Positions 1 to 11,214 are shown, numbered from the stretch's first letter. The stretch: 64,000 bases of DNA from Prorocentrum cordatum (GCA_963575745.1 CAUYUJ010016687.1:101001-165000), one strand, 5' to 3'. The notes: generated by a model not told the origin, from the sequence alone. Translations and numbers: made by a program.

Positions 1-123
1 ACAATGACGGTGACGTTCATGATGAAGATGCTGGTGGTGATGGTATGCTGATACACCTCAGAATCACCGCACCTGTGGATCTCGGGGATGTCGGCCACTC
101 TCTCGCGCCAAGGTCGCTGGAAC
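1..123 (-). CDS. Exon 3 (partial) of a membrane protein gene, runs off left edge
   Basis: Read on the minus strand, this segment opens after a CAG acceptor and encodes WRERVADIPEIHRCGDSEVY followed by QHTITTSIFIMNVTVI at the window edge. Nearly every codon ends in G or C, unlike the flanking intron. The end is hydrophobic and may start a membrane helix. Joined to the exon at 166 it stays in frame. I do not recognise the family. The exon continues beyond the window, so the protein is incomplete here. Confidence 0.6.
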
Positions 124-165
124 CTGCGCAAGCGGCGAGGGCGAGGGCCATGCCAGGGGATGAGC

Positions 166-440
166 CTTCATGCACTGCACGTGTTGCCGCATGCTGTCCT
201 CGCACTGCTCGGCTGTGTACGGCGGCAACTCCGCGATCTCCTCGGGATCCATCCCGAACTGCAAGATGTTGAACGCCTTAGCGTCAACTCCTGTTTGTGT
301 GCCCTCATCCCCTCCGCTGTCCTTGTCGCCCGCGCTGGTCCCCTCCTGGTCGCTCTCCGCGGTCCGCATCGCCAGCATGCTGACGGAGGTGGCGATGCTG
401 CTGCTGATGAGGATGGCGAGTTCCCCTGACTCGCCCATCA
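166..440 (-). CDS. Exon 2 of the same membrane protein gene
   Basis: The minus-strand frame encodes a hydrophobic stretch (LAILISSSIATSVSMLAMR) and then an acidic, soluble part containing AKAFNILQFGMDPEEIAELP and PYTAEQCEDSMRQHVQCMK. Codons are GC-ending. The downstream border reads AAG|GCTCATCC, a GC-type donor of the kind dinoflagellates use, with a G repeated at the acceptor of the next exon. The right border is uncertain; an AG lies near 430-440. Function unknown. Confidence 0.6.
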
Positions 441-1559
441 TCAACCGTTGTGACGCGGCGTGTGCAGACATACATGCCATGGATGTGGCTGTTGTTGGTG
501 ATCATGAAGATAGGAATGACGATATTATTGAAGATGCGGAGGGTGACGACGAGGAGAAAGAGGGCGGATGGGGATGTTCTGGGGGTAGGGCTGTAAAAGG
601 CTGATACCATGGGGAGACGGATGAGGCGGGTGGAGGGGGTACAGGAGTGGGAGAACGGGGAGTGGGGGAAGGGGAGGAAGGGCATGGTGGAGGAGACACT
701 GGAACGGGATGATCAATATTCGTTTTGGCGAGCGGGCTGAACATCGCGCCCCCTCAGTGAAAGCACACGCACATGTTCCAGATCGATCCTGCTTATTCTT
801 CTTGCTCCTCATCCTCTTCCTCTTTACAAACCCAGCTCGTGATCCTGATCATCAGATGTTCTCATCCTCCCACTTCCTCTTCCCTCTCCAGATCTCCTTT
901 TCTCCAATGTGATCTGCACTTGTTCTTCTTGGTCGGCTCGTTTAACGGGGTCCTCCTCATCCGACCGCCTCCTCTTCCTCCCACATTATGATCCAGCCTC
1001 CTGCTCTTCTTCATCCTGCTTATGCATTCTCCTCCTCGCCCTCATGGCATCTCAAACGTCCGCAACAGTGTCAGGCACCCTCACACCTCCCTCTTCCACC
1101 CACCCTCCCTGATCTCCTCGTCCTCCACCGTCCGTTCTCCCTCCTTCCTCCTCCCACCTGCTCTCTGTTCCCTCGTCCCTCCTCCCCTTCCTGCTCCTTC
1201 TCGTAGTTCTTCTCCTCATCCCTACTTCTCCTCCTCCTGCCCCTCCTCCTCCCCCTCCCCCTCCACCTCCTCCTCCTCCTCCTCCTTCTCATCCACCCCC
1301 CTCTTCCTCCTCCTCCTCCTCCTCCTCCTCCTCCTGCTTCTGTCCTTCCTCCTCGTCTTCCTGCCTCTCTCTTCCTCCTCCTCCTCCTCCTCCTCCTGTG
1401 CTCCCCTCTCACTCTCCCTATTTCTCCCGCCGTGGGGGTGTCTTCATTTCTTTGCTGATCCCTTCGTGGACCCCCATTCCTTTCCCTCCATCTCTCCTCT
1501 CCGCAAGAAAGGGGGGACTCGCTGGTGGGGCAGGCCTCCCTACCGTAGGGTATGCTCAC
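441..1559 (+). repeat. Intron filled with TCC/CTC low-complexity sequence
   Basis: Between the two left exons the plus strand is almost pure pyrimidine from about 1,090 to 1,420, dominated by TCC triplets with scattered breaks. No protein-like frame with normal composition is present. Confidence 0.6.
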
Positions 1560-1746
1560 CGAGGCCAGAAGGTAGTACCCCTCCTGGCATCCCGCCCGGC
1601 GCCCGCCGCTCCCGAGCGGCCGGCGGATCCCCCCACGCGCACCCCCCTCCCACCCCGGGACGGCCAAGACGACGGCGGCGGCGACGACGAAAACGGCGAC
1701 GACAATTATGACGGCGGCGACCGCGTCGGTCCAGGCATCCCGTAGC
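1560..1746 (-). CDS. Exon 1 (of those seen) of the same membrane protein gene
   Basis: On the minus strand an AAAG|G acceptor is followed by an open frame encoding LRDAWTDAVAAVIIVVAVFV and VAAAVVLAVPGWE, a strong transmembrane helix. The exon ends ...GCQEGYYLLAS at a canonical GTGAGC donor. It ends in phase 0. The gap to the next exon (about 1.1 kb) is a pyrimidine-rich intron. A start codon was not identified, so upstream exons may exist. It is probably a membrane protein; family not recognised. Confidence 0.55.
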
Positions 1747-1776
1747 CTTTGGACTCGCAGGAAGACCCGCCGCGAG

Positions 1777-1813
<37 letters not shown>

Positions 1814-1852
1814 CTCCTCCTCCTTCTTCTTATTCTTCTTCTCCTCCATTCG
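1747..1852 (+). repeat. CGT then TCC/TTC microsatellite
   Basis: Runs of CGT triplets (about 1,778-1,812) pass into TCC and TTC triplets. They border the left end of the first family A repeat. Confidence 0.8.
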
Positions 1853-2533
1853 GTTTCCTTATAATTCACTCCTCCCTCCCGAGGCGAGTTTCTACGGCGG
1901 TCCGGGCGATTCGCCTGAAATTACCTCACCACTCATGACCCTGAAGCTTAAACATTGGCAACAATTTCACAAATGGCGGGCGGGTGGTTTTCAAAATGTG
2001 GTTATCGCCTCAGCGCCGCGCACACTCGTTTTAACATTTGCAATGCGTTTCTCGGATTGATGGCGACCCGTAATTTTGCTCTCGCTTTAGCGCCGCGCAC
2101 ATTCGTTTTCAAAACATGCCGGAACTTCACGGATTGAGGGCGGCGGTTCCTTTTCAAGTAGCTCTCGCCTTAGCACCGCGCACATGCGTTTTAAACATTT
2201 GAAGGAACTTCACGGATTGAAGACGATTGGTTTTCAACATTCAGCGTACCAAGCATGGTGTTTTGTAAAGATTCAGGATTATGCGGGTGCAGCTGTTACG
2301 TTACGGTGTTGACGTCCCAAGACGATCCAGGCTCGGCAAGGCGCAAAAGTCAAGTTGATGCGTGGCGTTGGGCTCCCGAGAACAATGTTCTGGCATACTT
2401 GAATCTTCAAGCGGCTGTCTTCCGACGGGGCAGTCCCCGCAGTGGAGAAGAACTGTTTTAGGTGCCTATGAGGAGAGAGCTTGGAGGGACGGTTTACTCC
2501 AACATCGTTGATGACTCTTGGGTTTACACTGGT
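1853..2533 (+). repeat. Family A interspersed repeat, copy 1 (complete)
   Basis: The left arm begins with TTTCCTTATAATTCACTCCT and contains GGCGAG...TTCGCCTGAAATTACCTCACC. It is followed by three units of about 80 bp, each carrying a variant of CGCCTTAGCGCCGCGCACAT and of ACTTCACGGATTGA. A right arm of about 290 bp holds GTTGACGTCCCAAG, GGCTGTCTTCCGACG and ends GTTGATGACTCTTGGGTTTA. The same arms and units recur at 14,479-15,250 (inverted) and 61,638-62,360. TCC microsatellite lies directly on both sides. No coding capacity was seen, so it is probably non-autonomous. Confidence 0.8.
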
Positions 2534-2760
2534 CCTCCTCCTCCTCCTCGTCCTCCTTCTCCCCATCCTCCTCCAACTGTTGCTCCTCCCAATCCTCCTT
2601 TTCCTATTCCTCCCTCTGCTCCTCCTCCTCCTCCTCATCATCCTCCTCCTCCTCCTCTTCCTCCTCATCATCATCCTCCACCTCCTCCTCTTCTTCTTCC
2701 TCCTCCCAATCTTCCTCCTCCTCCTCCTCTTCCTCCTTCTTTTCCTCGTCGTCCTTCTCG
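2534..2760 (+). repeat. TCC microsatellite, right flank of family A copy 1
   Basis: Imperfect TCC repeats start directly after the family A right arm (GTTTACACTGG|TCCTCCTCC) and continue to about 2,755. Confidence 0.85.
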
Positions 2761-3295
2761 AGTTCCTATCGCGGAAAAGGGGCGCAGGAGGACGGGAACA
2801 AGGGAAGGGGACGACGGCGACCGCAACGGCGACAGCGACGGCGGCGCCCGGCGGCGCCATCGCGGAACCGGCCGCCAAGACCCGCCTCGTCGGGACCGTC
2901 GCCCGCGCTTTGTCTGGTGGGGGATCTGCGCCGGCTGCCTCCGGGTGGTCGCTGGCGGCCCACCGCGTGCCCACTGTCGGCGCAATCTCTCCTGCGGCCT
3001 GCTTGCCATAGCTCTGATGGAGGGCGCGTCGCCTGGCACGGAAGGCGCGCGTCAGAACGGGCCTCCATCGGCGACGCTGCGCCCCCGCCCGCCGAGGGCA
3101 AAAGCGGCTCCCCGCGCCCCATCAAGTGGACCCTGGGTAGCGGCGGTCTCGGGTGCGCGCCGCCCGGTCCCCGCCTGCGCGGAATGGTCCGTCGCAGCAT
3201 ACCGATGCTCGTGTTTTGCGTTGCGTCGCCTCGGGTGATTTCTTCGCCCCTGTCCGCTCCTCTGTTGCATGCCGCTCACCGATTGCGCGCTGAAG
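2761..3295. other. GC-rich stretch with no supported gene
   Basis: Long open frames on both strands come from high GC content. I saw no coherent domain, start or splice pattern. It may be old retroelement sequence next to the copia LTR. Confidence 0.4.
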
Positions 3296-3396
3296 TAAGA
3301 CTGCGCGGAAGTCGCGCGCGTGCAGCGCGCGGCCCTCCCGCGTTCTTTCACGCGCTGAGAGGGCTGCGATGCATGTATGGATTGCGCGAACAACTG
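3296..3396 (-). repeat. Left (3') LTR of the copia-like element
   Basis: The plus strand contains TGCGCGGAAGTCGCGCGCG, GCGCGGCCCTCCCGCG and AACAACTG, matching the right LTR in order. This copy is about 30 bp shorter. Confidence 0.6.
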
Positions 3397-3953
3397 CCCG
3401 AGTTGGGCCTGGGCGGCGTCGCCATCCGCGCCAGCCTGTTGGCAAGATTCGTCTTTTGGCCTGTCGCGCCGATGCCGCGACCCCGTAACGCAACCTTCAA
3501 CTAAACATCCGCGTGCCGCATCAACTCGTTTCTGGCGGCCATCTGCTCGGCACTGAATAGTGTTCCGTAGAACTCCCCGTTCAAGCACTCCGTGATCCTC
3601 GGGGCAACACTGCGAGTTTCCGTGCTCGTCCTCTCGGTCGCGTCCGCGGATCTTCCAGCTGGCGACCCGGCCGCTTCCGCGGAGCCTTCCGCTGGCGACT
3701 TCGTCCGGTGACGCGCTCCATCGCGCGCGTCGCGAGGAGGCTGCGCGCCGCCGCCGTGTCTCCTGGCATGTCGATCAGCGCAAACAGGAATAGCGGCATG
3801 ACGATGCCGATCTCTTTCGCGCTGCCGTTGTCTAGCGTCGCACTGTGGCTGCGGACTTCCCTGCTGCACCGCGCGAGCGCGCTGCCGTCGCGACTGCTCG
3901 CGGCGCTGCCGCCGGAGAATTGCGCGCGTGACTAACCGCGCGCCCTCGCGTTG

Positions 3954-4289
3954 CTAAATCCCATAACCTGCAGCGAGAACTCGATCCTCAAGCCGTGAAG
4001 GTACTTCGCTCCTCGGTCCGATCGGTGTACAAGCGGAGTCCAGCTTGATGACCTTCAGCCCCTTCGTCCTCGCGCGCTCCTGTATGAAGGTCTTGGATGC
4101 GCAGGTGCACTGCTCATCCTGACCCCGCGCAGCGGGCGATCCCCGCGCCTGCAGTGAGTGCGTTGGGTCCAGATGCGGCCGGCCGCGAGGATCTGCTGCA
4201 ACAGGAAGGCGGACTTCCGCCCTGTTGAACAAAGGTAGTTCCGCCGCGCCATTCGACGTCGCCGCGCGCCCCTGAGTCGACGTCGGCAC
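3954..4289 (-). pseudogene. Copia-like RNase H remnant
   Basis: The frame includes NGAAELPLFNRAEVRLPVAA, then KTFIQERARTKGLKVIKLDS and SRLEDRVLAAGYG before a stop at 3,954. The second block matches the conserved C-terminal 'HL..R.L.+Q...+...L.+.K+' of copia RNase H, where KTF stands in place of the usual arginine-leading motif. Upstream catalytic residues are not clear. Between this stop and the LTR is about 0.5 kb of further decayed frame. Confidence 0.55.
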
Positions 4290-4644
4290 CTCGCGACAAT
4301 GGTTCCCGAATGTTGACTTCGCGCCTGGGTCTCTTGCCCGGTCGCTATTGGCAAGTCCTGCGCGGGGCAGTGCTGCCCCGTGACCGCGCAGCCGATCAAG
4401 TGCCGATCCGCTCGCTTCACCCTGACCTCCGCTAGTGGCGTCGGCTTCGAAGCCCCGGCCATTGCTAATCTTCGCCTCGCGCCGCGCCTAGTACGCCGCC
4501 CGCCTTTTGGCGCCAGCCGCGTGAGATGATCGCATGAGACCGCCTCCTTGGTCGCCTTGGATCCTGGGTTCGCCTGAGCCTCCGTCGCGTCAGCTGGCGT
4601 ATCCCGGAGTGCCAGCAAGTCGTCTGCGCGCGAGTAGTCGGCTC

Positions 4645-5817
4645 TCACCGCGACCCGAAGAGACAGAGACTCCCGCCACTCGGTGTGTCCCGTGAGCAGT
4701 CGACAGTTGCTGCCGCTCGTGGCTCCTGGGCCCGCTCGCCCAAGCTTCTCGATCGAGATGCGCTCCTCCGAGAGCGCGTCGGGCGCGCACAGCTGCGCGG
4801 GCGCGCCCTCAGCGATGAAATCGTCGCCATGAACTCGCAGGGCGATGTCCAGCTTCGCGTTGTAGCACGCGCCCGGGCAGGGAGTTGCCCCCGTCCGAGG
4901 AGGCGCTCGTCTCGAACGCGTCGCCGACGCATGCCGGCCAAGGCCTGGGGGCCGGCCTCGCGCCGCAGAGCGCGCCGCGCCCGTCGCCGCCGTCGGGGGC
5001 TAGGGGGGTGCGACGCGCAGCCGCTCGTCCATCTCTGCGTGGAAGAAGGCCACGCTCGCGTCGCACAGGGCTCCCTGCCCGCGCCCCTGCGGCTCCCTCG
5101 AGGCTGCGAAGGGTGCCGCCGAGCGCGCGTGGGACAAGTGCGGGGCGCCTGCTGCCGCGTCGTCGCGCTCGAAGAGGTCGATGTCCATCGGCGCAGCCTC
5201 GATTGCGCGAACGGGGCCTCGTCTTTCTCGCGCCGGAACCCGTCGAGCCACTTGCGTCGGAAGCGCCCCCCCACGCCTGGCCCTTCAGAGAAGTCGTCGC
5301 GCGCGCCGAGCGCCTGCATCAGGTCGAGCTCGGTCTGGCGGCCCTGCACCGCGCGCGCGTTCGGGGGCTTGTCTCCCGCGTGGCTGTCGTAGACCACTGC
5401 CTCGAAAACGAAATCGTCTGCCCGCGCCGTCGACATCTTCCGACCCCGCGCGGGCGCCTCGCACGGCTGGAATCGCTCGCAGTCCTCGCCATCGAGTCCG
5501 TGGCGCGCATGATCGACGATGTGCCGCAGCGCCATGAGCTTGGCCACCCTTGGCATCTTGGACCGCGGCTCGCTGTCGCCAAGGCCTGCTGGGCGGGTCC
5601 TGGAGCCCATGCTCGCGTCGGCGGTGTCCCCCGCTGCCCCCTCTGAAGATGCTGCTGCTGGAGCGCTCAGGTTGGCCGTCGAACTGCTCGCTGCTGCGCC
5701 CCCTGGCGCTGCCGAGGGGGCGGGTGCTCCCGCGCCCGCGACTGCCTCCATCTCTGGAGCTTCGACAGCGTCGCCCGGCGTCCGCTGGGCTGCCGCGCCT
5801 CGCGCGGGCTCGTCCAT
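4645..5817 (-). pseudogene. Copia-like reverse transcriptase remnant
   Basis: The frame holds a proline/alanine-rich linker and then FVFEAVVYDSHAGDKPPNAR, AVQGRQTELDLMQALGARDD and RFRRKWLDGFRREKDEAPFA, the usual 'vD...g.+++RWV...K' lead-in of copia RT. Other frames continue with IDLFERDDAAAGAPHLSHAR and ALCDASVAFFHAEMDERLRV, matching the 'D...AFF.A.+.E.+YV.PP' block. The catalytic box reads LDIALRVHGDDFIAEG at about 4,800-4,845. At least three frame changes are needed. Confidence 0.7.
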
Positions 5818-6119
5818 TGCCCTCCATCCTCCTCCTGCCTTCGCGCGAATGGGCGGCGCCGCCGCCCCGGCAGCTCGGGCATGTCACCGGCGGCCCGAAC
5901 CTCTCCTCTGTCGACTTCGTCGCGTAGAGGTGCGCCCCCCAAATCGCCGCTCGGGGTGGGGCCTCGGCGGCGCGCCCAGGTCCTGGGCCCGCTGCTGCTG
6001 GTGCCGCTGCTGATCCAACGCCTGGGGGCCGCTCCTCAGCTCCGCGCGGCTGCGCATCAGCCTCCCGCACTCGTGCCGCGCTGCCGCCGCGGCGAGACTC
6101 GGCCCCTCCCCGCGGCTGC

Positions 6120-6990
6120 TCAGCGGCGACCCCCGCGCCGTCGAGCCTGGGCGTCAAGTCCCCCAATGGGCGCGCGAAGATGTTTAGGCTTTTCGCGCTT
6201 CGCGCTGGGCCTCCTCTCCTCTGGCTGCCTCCTGATCGCGCGGAAGCGGTTGGTCTGACTCATCCCTCCGATCAAGTGCTCGTCGCTCCTCGCAGTCTTG
6301 CCCGGCCACATGCGCAACCGCCGCTGGGCTTCGGCCTCCCCGGCGCGGTCGCCAAGCGTCCTGGCCCACCCTGCCTCTCCCAGCGTCGCTACTTCCCAGT
6401 CGGTAGGGCCTCCCGCGGACGGCGTGGCATGCCGTGTTGCCTCTGGCCTGCCACGCGGCGAAACACGTGCGCAGCCGCCCAGCATGCTTGACCAGACACT
6501 GCATCGCCCCGTGGAACATGGGGATGCGCGCCCCCATGCCCGACTCGAGCTGGTGCTTGATCACTCGGACAGTCTTTGCCGCCTGGTCATTCGTGCTCTC
6601 GATGAATCCCATGGGCGCGTGGTCCCTGGCAGGGGCGGCCGTGGGCTGGCACTTGAAGCCCCTCGTCTTGCGCTCCTCGGCAAAGTGCGCAGCCGGCACC
6701 AGGGCTGCCGGCGCCTGTCGGCGCGCTGGGCGACGCCCCGGGCGTCGATGGCTGCGGCCGCATCCAGCGCCGTGAAAGCACTGGCGCCCTCCAGCCCAAA
6801 CGTCGCGGCGACCGCCGCGAGCTGCCCGCGGCCCGCCACACGTGCGTTGAACAACACCTCGCCCCTATCTCCGACTGCAGGGTTCACTGGCTGCGGCATC
6901 GGCGCGGCCCAGCCAAGCCGCTGGCTCGCTGGAGCTAGCCGCGGCTCGCCGTTGGCCGAGGATTCGAGCTCCTCGTGGTGAACTGGAAAT
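6120..6990 (-). pseudogene. Copia-like integrase remnant
   Basis: The minus strand encodes TAAPARDHAPMGFIESTNDQ and then AAKTVRVIKHQLESGMGARI followed by MQCLVKHAGRLRTCFAA. This matches the end of an integrase catalytic core: the Glu of the D,D-35-E triad would be the E in GFIES, followed by the long helix and the 'W...HA..L.NR' segment. The upstream catalytic Asp residues could not be placed, because the sequence between about 6,700 and 7,100 is frameshifted. Confidence 0.55.
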
Positions 6991-7148
6991 AATCCATATG
7001 CGCCTCGTCGATGCTGCCAGGCCCGCCCGCTCTGTCGGCGCGGGCAACCCGCCGCTTTGGCTGGCGCGCGCGTGTCTCGCCACCTTCGCGGCGGCGGGTG
7101 GCCGAGCTCGCGCGCGTCGGTGTCCTCCTGGCCGGGATGAACTGGCGT

Positions 7149-7658
7149 CTACTTGGCGCTGGGGAACTGCCGCAGAGGGTCTTCGCGCATGGGGCTGGCC
7201 GTCCGCCGCCAATGCCCCCGCCGCGGCGGCCTCCGCACCCGCCGGCGCAAGTCCAGGCGTCTCGGGCTGCGCCGCGGGTGCCCCCGCGGCGCGACCGTTC
7301 GTCTGGAAGTGAATATCCGGTTTCGTAGATGAACGTTGGGCGCGCTCTCGGCGTTGGCGAGCGCGCTCGGCGCGACGGGCGAGCCTGGTGGAGAGAACAT
7401 CACTGAGTAGTGTCCGCGATCGCAAGCCTCCGCGACGCCCGTGTCGGGGCGCGACGCGTCGGCGACCTGGCGCTCGGTGCCCGCCGCGGCCACGTCGGGC
7501 CCGGCAGGCAGCTCGGGCCGCGCTTTTCTCTTCCCGCAGTGTCGCGCTTGACTGTTGTCCGCCGCTCGGATGCGGCATTGCTGGGGCGGCTCGCGCAATG
7601 CCGCGCTGGGCGCGTGGCGGCGCGGGCGCGTCGCTCGCGACGCTCCCGAGTCCACCAT
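7149..7658 (-). pseudogene. Copia-like aspartic protease and following region
   Basis: The frame opens MVDSGASRATR. DSGAS is the active-site pattern of retroviral-type aspartic proteases (D-S/T-G-A). About 35 residues on is RIRAADNSQARHCGKRKA, matching the usual 'h+hA.G....G.G' strand, and later QVADASRPDTGVAEACDRGH, matching the 'V...+.L.S...L...G' part. The protease would cut the polyprotein. It follows gag and precedes integrase, as expected for copia. The frame continues into degraded sequence. Confidence 0.65.
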
Positions 7659-7899
7659 GATGTACTCGCCCTCGTCGTCACTTTCGGAGCCCCCAGCCGA
7701 TGGCCCATATCATCGAGGCCCGATTTACTGCCTGAGCGGCGAACTGCACACTCGCTGGGCGGCGGATGCGGCGTCTCCCGCGCGGCCCGCTGCCGACCTT
7801 GAGTTGCCCGCGCCATGCGCCGCCGATAGCTGCGCCGAGTTGGCGCGCGTCTGCGTTGCCGAGCCCGGCGCCGAACTCGAAGTTGTGGGTCTCGTCGCA

Positions 7900-9200
7900 A
7901 GCGCGAAGCTGGACCCGGGCCATCACGTCTCTGAACTCGATCGTCTACCTGGTGGCGCTGTCCGCGTTTGTCATCGTCGCGCCGTTCTAGAAGTCCCCGG
8001 CGAGATGGCTTTTCTGGTGAAACTTCCTGCGCGTCCGTGTCTCCGCGTGCTGGCCATCCGAAAGAAACCTGACCTTGGCCTCCGTCGCCCTGCTGCTGGT
8101 GCCGCTGCGTGTGGCGCCTGTCGGGTCGACGCCTCCGTCCGTGCCCTGCCCTCGTTCGCCGCCGTCCTCGTCTTCACTTTCCCACGGCCTTTGCCTGCGC
8201 CTTCTTGAAGGCGCTCGCGAACGCCGTCGCCTCCGCCAGGTTCGCGACGCCGTCCTTCAGCGTCGTCGTCAGCGCCCCGATGTTTGTCGGAGTTGCTCTG
8301 CCGTCGTCCGCTGAGGATGAACCCGCCGCGGTCTTCGCTGCGTCCTTGAACGATTTCCTGTGCGTCAAGCGCGCCGCAGCGCGCTTGAAATCCCGTCGTT
8401 GACTCCCAAGTGGCGCTCGCCATCGACCGCTGCTGGAGATCCCGATCTTCGATCCCTGCGACCAAGATCTTTCCTTTGATGTCGCCTGGCACCATGCTGC
8501 CGAAATGCGCGTGCGTCTGGATCGCCACCTCGGAATCGTGCATTTTCGTCTCCGCTGTAGCGGTTCCAGAAGTCCACCCCCGTCCGCTCCAGCGTCAGCT
8601 TGAGAGTCGGCGCTGGCCGAACTGGCTCGAACTCCTCTGCGAACCTGCGCCGCGCCACGAGCCCCTCGCCCATCGGGGCGGGGCGATACGGCTTGCCTTC
8701 CAGGAGCGGCGCGAGCACGCCGCGCAGCTGCCGCGACGCGCCGACCAGCTCTGGGTCCTTGATGTTCAGCGCGTCGTTGCTGACGTCATTCCGTCATCTG
8801 GCCCACCGCGATCATGCCCAGCCACAGGCTTTCGTCCGAGGCCGCGATGTACAAGAGCAACTTGAAAGACCCGTAAAGTCAGACGGCTTGACCATCAGCT
8901 TCGTGTCAATGCCGTCCCAGGTGCGACGCTCTGGCTCCCGCGGCTGCGGGCTGCGGTCGCCCCCGCGGCTGCAACTTGCTGCAGCGCCTGCCCTCTGCAA
9001 CGCCTGCTCGCGCATTGCACGGGCCTGTCGGGTCTCCCACTGCAAGGTCGGGGCTGCGGGGTGTCCCGCAGCCGCTGCCGCCGCCGCGACCGGTGGACCT
9101 CGGTCACCCCCGGCCACCGTGTCGCTAGACTTGCATCTCGACCTCGCTTGGTAAGCCCATGAACCCGTGGATCATGTACGCGATGTACTTCTTGATATCT
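7900..9200 (-). pseudogene. Copia-like gag region, frameshifted
   Basis: The minus strand encodes WDGIDTKLMVKPSDFTGLSS near 8,880-8,930, resembling the start of copia-type Gag proteins in which a substrate-like K(P)xxFxG motif precedes the capsid-like helices. Nearer the protease are ALTTTLKDGVANLAEATAFA (about 8,200-8,260) and MVPGDIKGKILVAGIEDRDL (about 8,430-8,490). Frames change several times. No intact CCHC zinc knuckle was found. It acts as a structural protein in intact relatives. Confidence 0.5.
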
Positions 9201-9569
9201 TTGTCCATGATCGAGCGGCCGTCGTCGTCCACCACGTCTAGTGGCTCGGCTTCTCCGAGCTCGCCATAGACGATGTCGTCAAGCACCTGCGATCAATCTT
9301 GTGGCCAACGATGCCGTCGACGATCAGCTGAGCCTCGCCCGCGAGCCTGTAGACGTCGCCTCGACGCTGCCGCCTGACTTATGCCTCCGCCGACCGCGGG
9401 CCCCCCTTGCCCTTGCCCTTGGGCGTGGCGGAGACTCCCGCCGCCGATGCGGCTTCGGCCTGCAAAGGGTCTGGGAGCTCAGGAGTAGCCCCGCCCGAGC
9501 TGACTGCTGGCTGCGTGCTCGGGGCCTGCCGAACCGCTGAAGCGCGCCTCCGGCGCGCCGCCCGCGGAG

Positions 9570-9702
9570 TAAGTCAAAAGCCTCGCTGCCATGCGCGGAA
9601 ATCGCGCGCGCGTGCATCGCGCGGCCTTCCCGCGCGTCTTTTACAAGCCGAGAAGGCCGCGGTGCGTGCCTGCATTACCCGCGCAGCTAAAGAAAACAAC
9701 TG
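9570..9702 (-). repeat. Right (5') LTR of the copia-like element
   Basis: The plus strand contains TGCGCGGAAATCGCGCGCG, then GCGCGGCCTTCCCGCGCG and AACAACTG at the end. The same order is found at 3,296-3,396 with substitutions and small gaps. The exact ends are uncertain. Confidence 0.6.
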
Positions 9703-9924
9703 TACATTGAACACTAGTATATTGCTTGAGTGAATGAACTGGCCGTTCCACTGCTGCCACCCCTGTTCGCCAGCATACACAGAGATGTACATGTGGGTCT
9801 CCGCGCGAACCATGAACGCCTTTTCGCTTTTGGAAGATATGGGCGCGGTTCAGGTGCGCGCGCCAGCCGTGGAGGCGGAAGTTTCGGAGCGGGTGGGTTC
9901 GCGTGTTGGAGACGAGCTTGGCTA

Positions 9925-10450
9925 GTACTGGGTGTTGGGTTGTAGATGACGGGAATTGACGAGGTCATTTTCAAGGTAATTTTCAAGTTCGCCTTGGAGA
10001 AGGAGCGTGTTGAGTAAGTGTTTTTTCGTTGGGATCGCACGTTCCCCTTGGGAAACGAGCCTGTTGAATATCGGGTGTTGTGTTGGAAACGGAGGCTGTT
10101 GAGTACTGGGCGTTGTGACGGAAAGGGTATGGTATAAAGTGAGTTTCAAAATCAGCTTGGGGCGGGAACCTGTTGGGTAGTGGGTGTTGTGTTGGACACG
10201 GAAACTGTGGAGTACTGGGTGTTGTGTTCTAGACGGAAGGGCTTGATCAGAAGGTGATTTGCAAATCCAGCTTGCGGAAGGTGTCTTTTGAATCGTGGGT
10301 GGTGAGTTGTAGACGGAGGAAGTTCAGCAGAAGGTCGTTTTCACTTTAATATTTTGGATGGGCCTTGTTCAGTATTTGGTGCTGCGGTGGAGTCGAAGGC
10401 TGGTTCGCAATGGGTATTGTGTTGTAGACGGACGGGGTTGAATAGAGTGC
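9925..10450 (+). repeat. Degenerate tandem repeat
   Basis: Variants of TGGGTGTTGTGTTG(T/G)A(G/C)ACGGA recur about every 45-90 bp, alternating with variants of TTTCAAAATCAGCTTGG. The units are diverged and of uneven length. No gene seen. The following 10,450-10,985 holds no recognisable feature. Confidence 0.55.
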
Positions 10451-10984
10451 AACATCTGTGGGTATCTTGCGTGAACTCATATAGTCCATGCAAATGGGGG
10501 GTTTCTGGTGCATGCGGAGGGCTATACGTACATTGCAGCAATTGTATGTGTACCCATATATGTGTACGTGTACAATATATACAGTCTGGCCCTCCGGCAC
10601 CGGCTGGGCGACCCAGGAACACTTCAAAAGAAAACCTATTATTGACTGGACCAAACGAGAAGTTCTCATATGGTTGGTCGATACTTCGAAAAAGGGATGT
10701 ACGTTCCATCGGCGACCTGACGACCTGTTGCCCAGCACGTCACGGCCCATGGGATTAGTCATTGCGTTCTGAAGTGTCGCCTCGGAAGAAAAATGGCGGC
10801 GTGCTGGGCGCCAGAGAAGCTTGAGAACAAACCAATCGAGGTGCATCTGGCAACAACAATGACCGAGGACCGGCATCATGTCGACATCAGGAATCCGCCA
10901 CCGTGCCTGCACGGAGCGGGCGTGTTAGAATGCCTTGCTGACTGGTAAATTTGAAAAGCACATTCCCCAATTAGGCTTGCCTAA

Positions 10985-11140
10985 GGGGTTGTTACATAGG
11001 GGAACAAAAAATGACATAAACATAACAACTCGGAGGTCCGCGCGGATTTCTCGGATCGGCGCTGGACCCCCCTCCCTGGCGCGCGGAGCGCGCCAAGGGA
11101 GGCGCCGGAGGCGCCGCCGGGGGGCCCCAGCGCCGTGTTC
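10985..11140 (+). repeat. Fold-back family D, partial copy
   Basis: Starts AAAATGACATAAACATAA, continues CGCGGATTTCTCGGATCGGC and a nested GC-rich hairpin (GGCGCGCGGAGCGCGCC, GGCGCCGGAGGCGCC). The right arm is largely missing. The same left arm is found at 24,540 and 25,256. Confidence 0.6.
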
Positions 11141-11214
11141 CCCTGGGTTCCTCGGATTCCCCTGGTTCCCCGTGTGTTCCCCGCCCCGGGTGCCTCGTGT
11201 TTGTACTGTGCCTG

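Larger units (their letters stand above)
3296..9702 (-). mobile_element. Decayed Ty1/copia-like LTR retrotransposon
   Basis: About 6.4 kb on the minus strand with domains in copia order: gag, aspartic protease, integrase, reverse transcriptase, RNase H, between two similar ends. The frame is broken many times, so pieces must be read in different frames and no intact polyprotein remains. The integrase-before-RT order separates it from gypsy-type elements. The terminal repeats are only about 100-130 bp and roughly 80% alike by eye, which suggests an old insertion. It is probably no longer active. Confidence 0.75.

Noticed and set aside
1739-1760. CCGTAGCCTTTGGACTCGCAG resembles the spliced leader
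   Set aside because: It needs several gaps and substitutions, and its first part lies inside a membrane-protein exon read on the other strand, where the bases are accounted for by codons.
2462-3588. Frames of 140-330 codons on both strands
   Set aside because: They start in a TCC microsatellite and continue in GC-rich sequence that lacks domains; several frames are open at once.
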